Shown piece after piece: positions 1 through 10,706 of a stretch of 64,000 nt of DNA; within the stretch, counting starts at the first letter, position 1; each line of letters begins with the position of its first letter. Both the position numbers and the translations under genes were made by a program. The stretch comes from Isochrysis galbana (taxonomy: Eukaryota > Haptophyta > Isochrysidales > Isochrysidaceae). The stretch is taken from NCBI GenBank assembly GCA_018136815.1, contig CM030931.1, forward strand, positions 6,902,399 to 6,966,398, given 5' to 3'. Under the pieces are notes generated by a model, which was not told the DNA's origin, did not search any database, and worked only from the letters and a program-made list of their open reading frames with translations.

Positions 1-113
1 AATCGAAGTTCAACACGCGATATACTGTCACCAATAGTGCGATTATGAACATTTCAACCGCGTGCCTTGTAACTATTTTAACGGTGCCACATACTCCTTC
101 TCCACGAGCTACA

Positions 114-795
114 CGAACTATCGTTAAACCAATAGGGTCATGGAGCGTGCGCCGCTCCCCTCCTCCCCTGCCGCCCACCCCGCCGCGACGGACGATCGGG
201 CCTAGCTCGACGCCACTCACCCGAAGCACCCGCGAGAGGGCGCTGCCCCGAGCCCCAGGTGCGCACGAGACACGTCCCGTGCAACCCCCAGACAGCTGAG
301 CATGAGTAAGCCCAGCATGGCCAACATGGCCCACACTATCTGCACCTCCTCCCTGCCAGCAATGGCCACCCACCCAATGCGAACCAAGCCGGCTCAGAGC
401 CGCATCCCATAGGCCATAGGGAAAGCCGTAAGGCTGGGCCCAGAACCGCCAGGAGGGAAGGGCCGCGGCTCGCCGCGGCCACTCGCCCCGGCGAGAGAGA
501 TTAGCGCTTCTGGGCTCCCATTCACGAGTGCCCCCCCCTCCCCCCCCTGAGTTGTTTTTACCCGAAAGGGTTTTCCCCCCAGCGTGGACTCGAGGAGAGG
601 ACGTGCTGGGGTGCGCGGGGTCGGTGCGTGCACTGGGGGGAGCGGACAAATATCGAGGGGAGGGGGCAGTGCCCCCTCCCCCCGGTAGCACTCGGACACC
701 TGGCTCGTCAGGCATGGCGGGATTCCGGGACGGATAAGTTGTGTCCAATTAGCTAGTGGGGTTGGCTAGGATATGACTAATTATTTTAACAACAC
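114..795 (+). mobile_element. Retroposon family A, copy 1 (degraded)
   Basis: The left end, ACTATCGTTAAA followed by ATAGGGTCATGGAGCG, matches the 5' end of the LINE-like element at 42597, and the next ~100 bases look like a decayed version of that element's N-terminal coding sequence. The right part (about 430-795) matches copies at 27365-27722 and, reversed, 30735-32430. It ends in GGGGTTGGCTAGGATAT followed by an AT-rich tail. A shared 3' end with variable 5' extent and an AT-rich tail suggests target-primed retroposition. The short ORFs inside are shadows of this GC-rich repeat, not genes. I did not find a target duplication for this copy. Confidence 0.65.
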
Positions 796-1024
796 CAAAA
801 CTAGAGATATGTCAACAAAAATGCAGAAGAAAGCATCCAGACACTTCTCGGTTGTTGGCAAATGTGTAGCGGGTACGTTGACAATGCTGCCGCCAACTCT
901 GGCCGGTGTTTGGTGTGTGGATAGAGAGCCCTGTCAGCTCGCGGTGGATATTAGAAGTGAGCGGGTTGAGAGGTATTCCTACCGCGACCTTGAAATGCGC
1001 AAACTCGAACATGAAGAGAGGCCA

Positions 1025-3829
1025 TCAGTACGCGATACCGTTGGACCACTTCTGAAACTCATCATATGCACGTGTGTACACATTGTTGAAGGCGAGTTCA
1101 ATTAGGCCTTCCACGCGTGCTCGTAGCTCTTCTTCCGGAATGTCGAGCATGAGGCGCTCCTTGAGTTGCTCGAGAGGCGAGGCGACGCCATTCACAAAAC
1201 AAGACATCGCTGACCGATACCCAGTCATCTCCACGAGCGTCAACAACGTGTCAGCGTGCGAACGCGCCTCGCGCAGAGCCATCGTGCAGAGCTCCGCGAA
1301 TGTCTCACGAAAGAGCGGCGCATTCGGGCCTCCTAGAACATCAACCATCTCACGAGTCAATTTAAACGGCGCGGCATGCTCCAATGCTGCACGGCCACCG
1401 GGGGCGCGGCCGAGCACAAAGCCAAAATCGATGTGGATGAGGTGCCCCTCGCGATCGAGTAGGATGTTACCGTTGTGCCTATCCTTGATCCCGAGAATGT
1501 ACGTGGCCATTGAGTAGGCGGCAAGAGAGCTCACAAAATTCTGCCGCGCCCGTGCGCCACTGGGCGATGCCAAAGGGCCGTAATGTCGGTCAAAGTGCTC
1601 ACTCAACGACCCAAATGAGGGCTGTCGTTTGAGCGCATGCAAGGATTGCGTGTTTGGCAAGAACTCGAGTAGGCCAGACCGAGGCCCTGTTGAGAGGATG
1701 TGGTAAGGTTGGAGCCAGAGAGGTTGAGGGTACACGCGCGCAAAGAAACGCAACAGCTGCATGATGAATACCTCTTGCCGCACATCGTCGTTAGCCTTGG
1801 AGATGATAGGCAGTAGTGCCCACCCTGAATGACTACCGTAAGGCGAGTCCCGGCGAATGCGATGCACCTTTGTCTCCCACAACTCCCCATAGAGCTGGTC
1901 GAGGCTATGCGCGGTCCCCACGGCCTCGCGTTCAGCAACAAGCTTGCGCTGCTGCACCTCCGCGTGCAGCGTGTCGTCCTCTGGCTGTGGCGGCGGCAGC
2001 GGCTCGTCTTCCTCTGCGTCCGAACGCTGCATCAGTAGATCCAGCCATGACGGCTGCCGCTGCGCACGTAAACGCAAGTCGTCGAACAAAGCGGCGGACT
2101 TTTTGTCCCTTCGCACCCCCTCGAACATGTGCGCAAGTTTCCGCCCATGCTTGTCCGTTTGGACCTCGACAAGCAACAAGGCTGACGCGCGCTCACGCGT
2201 AACAAAAACGCCAACCTCTCGCGGCGGAATCCGCACTACCCGTCGGAACTTCGCCGACGAGGAGCACAGCGGCACATAAGCAAGCGGCGGGATAGCCATC
2301 CCTGAGACGAGTGTGCGCAGTTTTTGGCGTGCTGCTGCCGCCTCGGGCCGTCTCTCAATAACCGGCACGCCTGAATTGGGCGTGTATAGCTCCTCGGAGA
2401 GTGCGGCTAGCGAACGGACAAAGTCGCGCTGAGCGGACAAGTACATCCATGAGCAGCGCTGAGAGGTGGATAGCTGCATCGTCCCAGAGGCGAAAAGAGG
2501 GGCGGCGACGGACTTGGCCGCTGACGTCCTTCCCAGTCGCTCCTCGCCGGCGTATCCCTCGACGGGCTTTGCAAGAAATCGCTGCCGCCTCATGTCGGTT
2601 TGGGATGATTGCTGGATTTCGGCGAACGTGGAAGTGACCAGCTCGGAGCATTGATCGATGTAGGCGGCGTTGGACACCGATGGCGAGAAGGGAGGAAGAC
2701 CTGCTGCGGCACGCAGCACGCGAAGCCACGCGGACGTCTGCTCTGGTGTCGCGCCACGGACCCGGATCGTGAGGCGTGAGAATCGTGCGGTGAGCTTGAT
2801 ATACTCGCCGACACGAGGTGAGTCGCGTAGCTCTACATGGCAGAGACTTAGCGGAATCGCCCCGCGCGCCTTCCGATCGTTCGGGCCGCGGTAGTAATAG
2901 AGGATGCATTCGCGCAGCGAGAACCACCGCTTCGTCCACGACTCGCCACAGCAGCGCCAAACACCCCATGAGTCCCTCGCCTTCCGCTTGAGGAGCCACC
3001 CCTCAATAACAGGCTCTGGCTCCCCTACTAGGTTTGAGGATTGCATGTGTCCGGCCTCCTGCTGTGCAGCCCGGCTAAGGAGGCGAGACTCAGAGGAACG
3101 GACTTTGCGCAGATCATCGGCTGCGCCACCCTTGGTGGATAGGGTCATGGAACTTTTGAAATTGTCGAGCCAGAGGTTGACGTTGTGCGCAAATGCAGCC
3201 GAGCGTAGAGTGTCACGGTTCACCATTTTGGCTCCATATACAACTGCCTGCTCGATCCGCTGCAAGAGGGCGGCGCATCGTGCGTGGACCTCGTAGTCGC
3301 TCCTCTTACTCTCACCCGGTAGGTTTTCTTCCAACCCGCCGTAAGTTATCCACGTGAGCTGCAAGGCCCAGTGGACATTGGACTCGCACACGTGGAGGAT
3401 GAACCGCTCTAGCACCGAAGTGAGCAGCCAGTTGGATGGCAGGTGGGTGGCTAGATGAGCGAGCTGTGGCAGGAACTCCTCGAGCTCATCGACGCACTCC
3501 TCGTTAGCAAGCATTGCGGCAAGCGTGTCGCACGTGGCGAGGAGCGAGGCAGGATCGTTGCGCTGCCGCCAAATGCGTAGGAGAAGAGCGAGCGCCGAGC
3601 TGCGTATCGTCGCTGCTCCCGCCGATGCGCCCGTCGCGCGCCAGAGTGCAGGTCGGCGGAAGCGCTGGCTCTGAGCGGTGAGGCGATCGAGGGTGGAGGC
3701 GAGCGTGCGTGAGAGCTGCCCCTCGAAGTCGTCGGGACTCCGCTGCCAGAGCTGCTTCCACCTGTCGGTCGACGGCTCAGCCCTCCCTATGCAGAGTGCC
3801 GCAAGCAGCAGCACAAGCGCCGGCCGCAT
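1025..3829 (-). CDS. PH-domain phosphatidylinositol 4-kinase (PI3/PI4K family)
   Basis: Predicted lipid kinase of the PI3K/PI4K superfamily, most like type III-beta PI 4-kinases, which phosphorylate phosphatidylinositol at the 4 position on Golgi and endosomal membranes. From the ATG at 3829 the product is about 934 residues. Visible parts are a helical N-terminal region, a PH domain at about 275-377 (EGWLLKRK to AWLRVL), and a C-terminal kinase domain with an ANDDVRQE segment, the catalytic loop DRHNGN near 783 and the HIDFGFVLG metal-binding segment near 801. The frame stays open for another 101 codons upstream, but those look like translated UTR. Starting at 3829 gives a hydrophobic N-terminus (MRPALVLLLAALCIG) that resembles a signal peptide, which is odd for a cytosolic kinase, so a later start or an unseen upstream exon is possible. 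No intron is needed. The family call is firm; the beta subtype is inference. Confidence 0.9.
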   Translation of the reverse strand: MRPALVLLLAALCIGRAEPSTDRWKQLWQRSPDDFEGQLSRTLASTLDRLTAQSQRFRRPALWRATGASAGAATIRSSALALLLRIWRQRNDPASLLATCDTLAAMLANEECVDELEEFLPQLAHLATHLPSNWLLTSVLERFILHVCESNVHWALQLTWITYGGLEENLPGESKRSDYEVHARCAALLQRIEQAVVYGAKMVNRDTLRSAAFAHNVNLWLDNFKSSMTLSTKGGAADDLRKVRSSESRLLSRAAQQEAGHMQSSNLVGEPEPVIEGWLLKRKARDSWGVWRCCGESWTKRWFSLRECILYYYRGPNDRKARGAIPLSLCHVELRDSPRVGEYIKLTARFSRLTIRVRGATPEQTSAWLRVLRAAAGLPPFSPSVSNAAYIDQCSELVTSTFAEIQQSSQTDMRRQRFLAKPVEGYAGEERLGRTSAAKSVAAPLFASGTMQLSTSQRCSWMYLSAQRDFVRSLAALSEELYTPNSGVPVIERRPEAAAARQKLRTLVSGMAIPPLAYVPLCSSSAKFRRVVRIPPREVGVFVTRERASALLLVEVQTDKHGRKLAHMFEGVRRDKKSAALFDDLRLRAQRQPSWLDLLMQRSDAEEDEPLPPPQPEDDTLHAEVQQRKLVAEREAVGTAHSLDQLYGELWETKVHRIRRDSPYGSHSGWALLPIISKANDDVRQEVFIMQLLRFFARVYPQPLWLQPYHILSTGPRSGLLEFLPNTQSLHALKRQPSFGSLSEHFDRHYGPLASPSGARARQNFVSSLAAYSMATYILGIKDRHNGNILLDREGHLIHIDFGFVLGRAPGGRAALEHAAPFKLTREMVDVLGGPNAPLFRETFAELCTMALREARSHADTLLTLVEMTGYRSAMSCFVNGVASPLEQLKERLMLDIPEEELRARVEGLIELAFNNVYTRAYDEFQKWSNGIAY

Positions 3830-4184
3830 TGCGAGGCGATATGTCGCGGTAGCCGCGTGCGTGTGGCAGCTCTTCGCTCGGGGCTCGGCCACCGGCCGCC
3901 GAGCAGCCTCGGACGCAGCCAAGGACGGGGGAGGGGAAAGGCCGGCGGAAGCGGAGGGACGCGCGCGGCGACGGAGGGCGAACCGCGACCAGGAGGCCGC
4001 GAGGCGTGGGAAGAAGAGCAGGAGACCAAAAATAGACGGCCCGAGACCGCGCGAGATGTGGATGTGGATGTGGGACCATCGGTATCGGACTATGGATGGG
4101 ACTATAACGGGATCGATATGAAATATGCACACATGCGCACATATATTGTACTACTCCAAGTAGAGTTTTTAAAATTTAAGTTCT

Positions 4185-4260
4185 AAGCCTACAATAATAA
4201 AATAACTGAGTATTAGTGCCGCTGCTGCCACTAGCCATGCACCAAGACGCCAACAACAAC
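4185..4260 (+). repeat. Dispersed CTGAGTATTAGTGCCGCT motif, copy 1
   Basis: About 60 bases (ATAATAA, then CTGAGTATTAGTGCCGCT, then CACTAGCCATGCACCAAG) that recur in diverged form at 12443-12520, 17687-17765 and 22887-22960. Three of the four copies lie just 3' of genes; this one lies upstream of the PI 4-kinase. It may be a short interspersed repeat or a remnant of one. The function is unknown. Confidence 0.5.
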
Positions 4261-4409
4261 AACCGAAGCCGCGAAGAAAGAAGAAAAGCGAAAAGGATAG
4301 ACATGAACATGAACGACCTATCAGCTATCCCCATCTCCCTTATTCTTATTCACGCTTGGCGCTTGGCGAAGGGCGGTCAAACAGTGGCTTTTTAACTAAT
4401 AGTAAAAAA

Positions 4410-5192
4410 ACAAAAAAACTTCATAATATTCTTACCGCACTCGCGGCGAATGGAACATGGAACCACTACCTACACATAGTATACTTTCTACACCCCCACT
4501 CCCCCAGCCCTTCCCCCCCCGCCATCAGGCGGCTCCCCCCGTGCACTACTAGGGGGATAGGGGTGAAAGGGCTTAGATATGGATATGATATGGTCCGGTG
4601 GCCGGTGGCCCGCGCCCCCCCCCCGGTGATCCGTTCCCCCCTTCTTCCTCTCTCCTCTGCCTACCGGGCTGGTGGCGGTCTCAGACCCGACTTATCCTGT
4701 AAACAGGTGCGGGACTTACATATTTTCCGGTGAGCGGAGCTCTCGCTCCGCCCACCCCCTTCTCCGCTCTCTCTCTCCCCTCTCCTGCAGGCACGCGCGA
4801 TGGCGCGCCTGCGACAGGCCTGCAGCTGCCTCTGGCGGCTCCTGGAGGCCAGCTTAGGGGGCAGAGGAGGCTGGGGCTGGGCCCTGGTCTCCCCTGACTT
4901 TCCCTCGCTGGCGCTCCTGGGCCTCAGGGGCCCCCACTCTGCACCTGTCTGCCTGTCGACCAGGGGGGGGAGGGGGGGTTGGAGCAATGGGCTGGTCACG
5001 AGGGGCCAGGATGGGCGAATGGGGCGAGCCTGTGGGGAAGGGAGTGGGTCAGTAGGGCAGTGGGCTCCTGGCAAGCCATCAAGCGTGCCAGGAGGATGGG
5101 TGGTTCCTCCCACATGGCAGGGGAGGAGTGGAGAGAGGGGGGGGCTCGTGCGCTCGTGCCCCCCCATGGGTCAACCAAGTATAAACTTCGTT
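4410..5192 (+). mobile_element. Retroposon family B, copy 1
   Basis: GC-rich repeat whose reverse complement recurs at 31368-32122, where its limits are set by a 17-bp target duplication. Shared landmarks in order are CTTTCTACACCCCC, GTGCACTACTAGGGGGATA, GGACTTACATATTTTCCGG, a pyrimidine-rich stretch, GATGGCGCGCCTGCGACAGG and the 3' end CCAAGTATAAACTT. A third copy keeps only the last ~60 bases (40029-40090), so copies share the 3' end and differ in 5' length, as expected of retroposons. No RT domain is visible, so it is non-autonomous. The long ORFs through it on both strands are composition artefacts. Confidence 0.65.
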
Positions 5193-5583
5193 GAAGCCGA
5201 TATATCATCAAGCATCAAGCCCCCGGCTCCCAATAGAATCCCCACAAGTTACGATACAACCCCCGTCGCACGGGCTCAAATAGGCAGTTTCATTTTCATT
5301 TGCGATTGCCCTAATTCTACATCACTAGTAATAACAAAGGCAAAGGGACGAGCCGCTAGGACACGATGCGTGCTGTACGAGAGGAAAACGGCACAGCATG
5401 GCATGTAAGCACGTGTGCGCGTGGTTTTAGACCAACAAAGCAAAAGCAAAAGGAAGCGGGGTTTTCTTGCACACGAATATGGAGCGAGACTTCACCTTGC
5501 CATGCGTTGAGATTAACAAAGGGGTGCGGGGAGCGGAGCTTCCTCCCGAACGAGTGGAGAAGCAGCCGGTCGCCATTGATTTC
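5193..5583. other. Intergenic, nothing recognised
   Basis: This is the spacer between repeat B and the 3' end of the SBDS gene. I see no coding region, hairpin or repeat that I can support here. Confidence 0.5.
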
Positions 5584-7041
5584 TCAATCCGCAGGTACCT
5601 GATCAAGGTGTGCTTTGGCCGCCTGAACTCCCTGTTGGAAGGCCTGCTCTAGCCAATGTCGTGCTTGTACGGGATCCCGTTCCACGCCCAATCCATTCAG
5701 GTACGCCTTCCCTACCTCGAGCTGTGCCACTGGGTCGCCATTGTCGGCTGAACGCATGTTTACCTTGAACATCCTTTCCGCACGGCGTGCCGCTAGTCCC
5801 GGATCATCCTTCCCGTCGGAACCGCCCTTGCCACCGCCTTTGCCACGGCCGACAGCGACTGGCATGTTGCCGCCTCGCCCACCAGCAATCGCTCCTCCCA
5901 TTGCGGCCACAACTGCAGCAGCTGTGTTACCATTGACCAAACCGCCAGCCATGGGCAGGGCCGGCGAGTCCCGTCGGGCGGCACCCGAGTCGGCTGGCCT
6001 CGACTTGGCATCTAAACCGCCCTCTGCCGCACTTCCACTGGCTTTGAGAGCCACCACGTGTAGGCTACCGCCCAAAGTACCAACCATCTCCGCAATCGGC
6101 CTGTAGAGCGATGGATCAGCTCGGCAGTCGAGGGCGACAGATTGTGCACTTGCAGAGGCGGCGGCGGTATCGTCAGTGCTGCCCTCGTGCGTCTCAACGT
6201 CGCCCATCTGTATTCTCTCGGCGCCCTCGTCCATTGCCCTCAGCTTCGCGCGGGCCTCGTCAAGCTGGTCCGAGGGCAGGACCAACCGCAGATGCATGAG
6301 GTTCCTCATGATGGGAAGGGCATTGGAGGACTGAAGTGCTTTGACTACAGCGAGGGCTTGCTGCTTGGCCGATTTGCGCTCATTCGGAGCAAAGTGGATG
6401 CTCTCACGCATCGCTCGCTCGATCGTTGGCTGCGGATACGGGCGACCTGAGTGGGCGTGGATGAATGCAGCGAGCTATGGTCATCTGACGTAGTTATGCA
6501 AGGGTGAAAAGAGCTTGGACGCTGGGTTTCTGGCATGCATGCAGGGCCACATGTCCTCACCGGTGCTGGGATTCACGATCATGTCTGCAACCTTCGAGGC
6601 GATGTCTTTCATTAGGGTCTCGAGCTGGGCCTGACGTTCCTGCTCGGAGACTTGGAACTCGCCCTTGTTGAGCACTTCGATGCAGATCACGTCCTCGTCG
6701 TCAGTGCCGAATGCCTCGATTAGATCCTCTCGCTTGGCGAGGATGCCGCGGCCGACGTCTGCGAAGATGGTGTGCGCCTGAAGTACCTCGTCGATGTCCG
6801 TCTCCACCTGTGCGTGCGGCGATGGCAGGCGGCTGAGCTGGGGTGATGCTGGTGTGTGTGTGTGAGGGGGGGTGGAGCTTGCGGGCGGACGGGCGTGCAT
6901 GCGCTCGCTCCTCGCCTTGTTGCGCCAGGCGATGATGGTGTTCTTGTAGCATGCCACCTCGAACTTCTTGCCCGCCCGCTTGTACCGCACCACGGCGATG
7001 TTGGTCAGTCGCTTCTGACCGGAGGGAAGGAATTGCGACAT
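5584..7041 (-). CDS. SBDS: SBDS ribosome maturation protein with C-terminal Sel1-like repeat
   Basis: SBDS works with the GTPase EFL1 to release eIF6 from pre-60S ribosomal subunits. Three exons fit: 6916-7041, 6561-6807 and 5584-6446, giving 411 residues. Exon 1 encodes [20 protein letters not shown] and the AACYKN-type FYSH core, exon 2 [10 protein letters not shown] and EAFGTDDED, and exon 3 [13 protein letters not shown] and [14 protein letters not shown], all in the order of known SBDS proteins (about 250 residues). Intron 1 (108 nt) has a GC donor (AAG|GCGAGG) and AG acceptor, and happens to be open in frame; intron 2 (114 nt) is GT-AG. After the SBDS domains there is a Gly/Ala-rich linker and a last ~54 residues ([19 protein letters not shown]) that read as a Sel1-type repeat, an unusual addition. 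The family call is very sure; the function of the tail is unknown. Confidence 0.93.
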
Positions 7042-7157
7042 CTGCCACGCCGTGCGCGGCGGGGTGGTGGTGGGAGGGGACGGCAGGCGAGGTGGGACGG
7101 GGGGGGGCGGAGGAGGACGCCTTCTCGCGTTATTGAGAGAGAAGCTGAGGGGGGGAG

Positions 7158-7238
7158 GGCGTGGGGGAGAGAGACGGAGGGAGAGGGAGAGGGAGAGGGA
7201 GAGGGAGAGGGAGAGGGAGAGGGAGAGGGGGGAGAGGG
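7158..7238 (+). repeat. GGGAGA microsatellite
   Basis: A purine-only run of GGGAGA/GAGAGG hexamers just upstream of the SBDS start. It may lie in the SBDS promoter or 5' UTR. Confidence 0.85.
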
Positions 7239-7261
7239 AGCGGAGGAGGGTGGCCGAGCCC

Positions 7262-8471
7262 TCGTGAGTAAAGCTAGTACTTTACTCTTTACATCGGCAT
7301 CAAACCCAAGTCTACTTTACGGTCAGGAGTAAAGCATTCTAAAGTAGAGTACTCTAGAGCTCTAGAGTAGAGAGTAGAGTAGTAGCAAGAGTAGAGGCAA
7401 ACTTGGGACGGCGGAAATGGCATCTAGAGGGATCCCTCCATCGGCCGCCTGGGTGACTGACTGGGCATCTCTGCCTGATCTGAGGCGATGGAAGGACTCA
7501 AGGGCGTCCATTAGCCATTAGCCATTAGATGCGCCGTCACGCCCATACCCCGAGCGCGCTCGCCCGGACGCCCCCACGCATACGGCGAGGACGGTGCGTT
7601 GCAGAAATGCGCACGAGATCCGTCCCGAGTTCGACCCCGGGCTACAGCAGAGAGCTTAAGGGGCGCGGCGCTTGGTGCCCATGCATATAGTAGCTGGGCC
7701 CCGACCCGGTTTTGAGTTTTGACCGGGTTCTTCCCTGACAACCTTGCGCGAGTGTCAGCGTGTCAGCGCGCCCAGCATTTGCCTTCCGCTGGTGATTGGA
7801 GCCTGCCCTCGCCTTGTTCTCAGGTGATCAGGAGTGAGTCGGCGCGGAGATGCCCACGCCTTTGGTCTCTGCGCGCCTTGCAGGGCCTGCTTGGTGCACG
7901 CTGCACGCCATGCAGGTATGCAGGTGGCGTCCCGAAGCTTGGGCGCCTCACGCCGTTGCCTCTACGCCCACTTGCAACGTGTCTTGACACAAGGAAGGGG
8001 GCCGCAACACAGAGAGCGATCTTGCACGCAGCCAGTTATAGTGCTATAGTGCCCACTGCATCGATTTGAGTATTTGAGTTGATATGTGATATGCTTGCGC
8101 GTCGTCATGTTGCACGATTGCCCGAGCGCGAGCGCACGCGCACGCCCCACATCGCCTCACACCTCACACCTCACTCACTCTCCCAACACTCACCACCACC
8201 AACGCAAAAGGTCTCACTCACATACTCACATAATCTGACTCACACCTTGACTGACCGCACCACATGTCCCTGCACACTCTCCTCAGGCGCCACACAGGAG
8301 CATGGCTGGCGTGCCTCTCCTTCATTCATCGGCATCGAGTGGCCGCTGCCCTTGCTGGCTGCCCCAACCACCCGGATGCGGGGCGCCTGCGCGAGCGCTG
8401 TGCGGGTGCGCTTTCGGGCGTTGGCCAGCCCGCCCATACGACATACGACCATACGACATACGACGCGCCCG
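7262..8471. other. Gene-free stretch with a short inverted repeat
   Basis: I see no supportable coding region. The segment TAGAGGCAAACTTGGGACGG at 7393-7412 recurs in reverse complement near 10343-10362, and 7345-7385 is a run of TAGAG-type palindromes. These look like remnants of a small repeat. From about 8150 onward the base composition is CA/CT-rich and leads into the LTR element that follows. Confidence 0.5.
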
Positions 8472-9255
8472 TTAGTTAGCCCGCTGTACAGAGGGATTGA
8501 GAGAGGAAGGAACACTTGGCAAAGGATCAGCAAAAGAAAGGAGAGGAAAGGCCGCCGGTGGAGCAACGGACGAGGCGAGAGGACCCATTCCAGCTCCAGT
8601 TGACGGGGTGTGAGTAGAGGCCCGAGGAGGCGGCGGAACTTCGACCGTCGGCGCGGAGAGGCGAGAGGAGGGGAGAACTGGCTCGGAAAGACTCTCTTTT
8701 GAAGAAGGGAGGGGTCCCACAAGGCTCTCTTCCCCGGGAGACTTCGACCCGTACGATTCGAGAACCGAAGAAGAAGAGACGGGCTCATGACGCGGGGACA
8801 ATGAAGATTTCTCGAGGGGAGAACTCGACATGGCGACCGGAGCCGAAGGCGCGAGCGAAGATTTTGTGCTTGTCAGAGCAAGGCTGATCTCACTCTTGGA
8901 GATTGCCTGCGAGGGCGCGCCGGCAGCTAGCGCGGAACGCGGTTCTTGTGGGGAGCTCATGGAGCTTTCCTCGGGGGTGACTACGGGCATGGTGATCGAC
9001 GCACGACGCACGACGCACGCACGGAGCACGGTGGGCGCGGAAGTGCGGAAGGAGGCTTGTGGGAGGTGGTGGCAGGCGACTGGGGGTGGCTCAGGCGCGT
9101 GCTTGACTTGTATTGACTCGTTGACTCGGGGTATAGACTCGGGAACTCGGGGGGACTCGCTTGGGAACACGGTGGGACTCGACGAAGTTGCTACAAAAAT
9201 CACTCACAAGAAACCAAAAACCAAAGTCCTTGGGCTCAGAAAACTAACGTAAACA
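8472..9255 (-). mobile_element. LTR (8871-9255) plus truncated gag start (8472-8870)
   Basis: Read on the minus strand, 9255-8871 is a 385-bp LTR starting TGTTTACG and ending GCTCTGACA. A second copy of the same LTR lies at 58735-59236 on the plus strand. One reading frame starts inside the LTR (MPVVTPEESSMSSPQEPRS), crosses the LTR end and continues as a Ser/Pro-rich Gag-like segment to 8472. At the junction it reads SLALT then STKSSLAPSA, very like the junction of the intact gypsy element (PLDST then STKSKLASSA). No second LTR or Pol was found, so it is a truncated element related to that lineage. Confidence 0.65.
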
Positions 9256-9829
9256 CTCCGGAATCATACGATAAACAAACCCCTCCCCGCGCGGCGAAGG
9301 CTGAAGTCGCGATCGCTCGTCATGCGCGAAGATATACGGAAAGAGAGCGCATAACTACGCAAACGAAGGGTTCGAACTATCGTTAAAGTGAAACTCGTCC
9401 GCTGAAGCCAACGCGGAGGGTCGAGGAGAGGTCCAAACTCGCGCGGGGGGAAGAAGGCGATGTGCAGAGAGACCTTCTAGACAAGCGACGAGCAAGGGGC
9501 GACGAAACAAGACGCGAGACGCGAGGCGCGTGCCATTCGTTCTTCCTTTCTTTTACCGAAACCGCGACGAAACTAACATTAAACGTCGGTGCCCCCTCCG
9601 CGAGGATCGCGAAGAAGAACGGACGAGATGGAGGCAATCATCGAAGGAACCGCGAGAGGAATCAAAGCGAGGGGGGGAACAACGACGGCCGGAGGAAACG
9701 AACCGCGCGCGGGGGAGAAGAGAACCTCGCGCGCGGGGGGGGGGATTAAAATAACGGCCGGAGGCGACGGACGGCACGCCAAGGGGAAAGAACCTGCCGC
9801 GGGGGGGGGCGAGGGACCGAGGGCACGGC
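9256..9829. other. GA-rich gene-free stretch
   Basis: GC- and purine-rich DNA full of GAGCGAGG-type words. It is open in several frames by composition only. It contains GAACTATCGTTAAA at 9372-9385, the same 14 bases seen at the start of the retroposon at 114. No gene is supported. Confidence 0.45.
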
Positions 9830-10265
9830 GGGGCAGCGTGGGAGGGCGCGAGGCCGATCTCGGAGCGAGATCGCGTCCTTTCCCTCGCGGAGCGCGGAGA
9901 GACCCCCCACGAGATATCTTGGGACCGGAGAATGTTTTGGACGAATCTTCTTGCCGTCGGCCGAGGAGAGGCGGACGGAGAGAGAGAGAGAGAGAGTCTC
10001 GCAGAGCGACTGCAGAACGAGAAGTCGAAGTCATGCCGGTTTATTACCTTAAACGAGCCAACAATTATAGTAACAGCAAAAACAAAATTCGAATCGCAAA
10101 TTTCGAGACCAAAACCTGCAAACCTGGACTTGAGACCATGGGGAATCCGAATCTGTGTGTCTTGTGCGTCAGTGGCAATACGGGGAACTGTTCAATTGTA
10201 ATTGTGAGCGCGTACCTTACACGAATATTCATGCCTACAGCCTTCAGATGGGCAGGAATACAACA
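9830..10265 (-). mobile_element. LTR-like repeat E, copy 1
   Basis: About 435 bp repeated in reverse complement at 40091-40527. On the minus strand it begins TGTTGTATTCCTGCCC, contains GGCATGAATATTCGTG, a TCTCTCTC run and ACATTCTCCGGTCCC, and ends near CCTCCCACGCTGCCCC. The TG start and its relation to repeat F (36252, 39715), which also begins TGTTGTATTC, suggest a solo LTR or LTR fragment. I could not fix the far end or a target duplication. Confidence 0.55.
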
Positions 10266-10283
10266 CGCGCTCTCTCGCGCGCG

Positions 10284-10322
10284 CGGGGGGGGGGGGGGGG
10301 GGGGGGGGCGGGGGGGGGGGGT
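10284..10322 (+). repeat. Poly-G tract
   Basis: About 35 guanines with a single interruption, able to form G-quadruplexes. Similar tracts occur at 15299-15350, 20139-20158, 23680-23698, 28536-28550 and 37416-37432. Confidence 0.9.
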
Positions 10323-10706
10323 TCGTCCCGAGTTCGACGCCGTCCCAAGTTTGCCTCTATCTACGCTTGCTAGAGGGTAGAAAGCAGAAACTACAGAATA
10401 GAGAGAATAGAGTAGCCAGAGAGAGCAGATGGCAGAGAGCAGCGAATAGGAAGGAGTAAAGTACAATAGAATTTAGAAGGCCACGGGCGACGTCCTATGG
10501 TTCCTGACGGCCGCCAAGCTCGCTCGGCATTTCTCCTCTTTTTCCTCTGGTTTTCTTCTCTGCTCCCATGGTTAGTTTCTCCTCTCTTTTCCCCCTTCAT
10601 TCTTCAAATGCTTTTGGACGGACACCCTTTGTTCACAGCCAGCTCCTCCTCCTCTCTTTCCTACCGCTCGTCCCTCTCTTCTTCCCCCCTTGCGGGCCGC
10701 GCGCGG

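Noticed and set aside
4661-5408. Long overlapping ORFs on both strands
   Set aside because: They lie in retroposon B, recur in its other copies with indels, and are Pro/Gly/Arg-rich in every frame; stop-poor composition explains them.
9361-9390. GGGTTCGAACTATCG as a tRNA T-arm
   Set aside because: No matching anticodon or acceptor stem upstream; the segment is better explained by its match to the retroposon 5' end.
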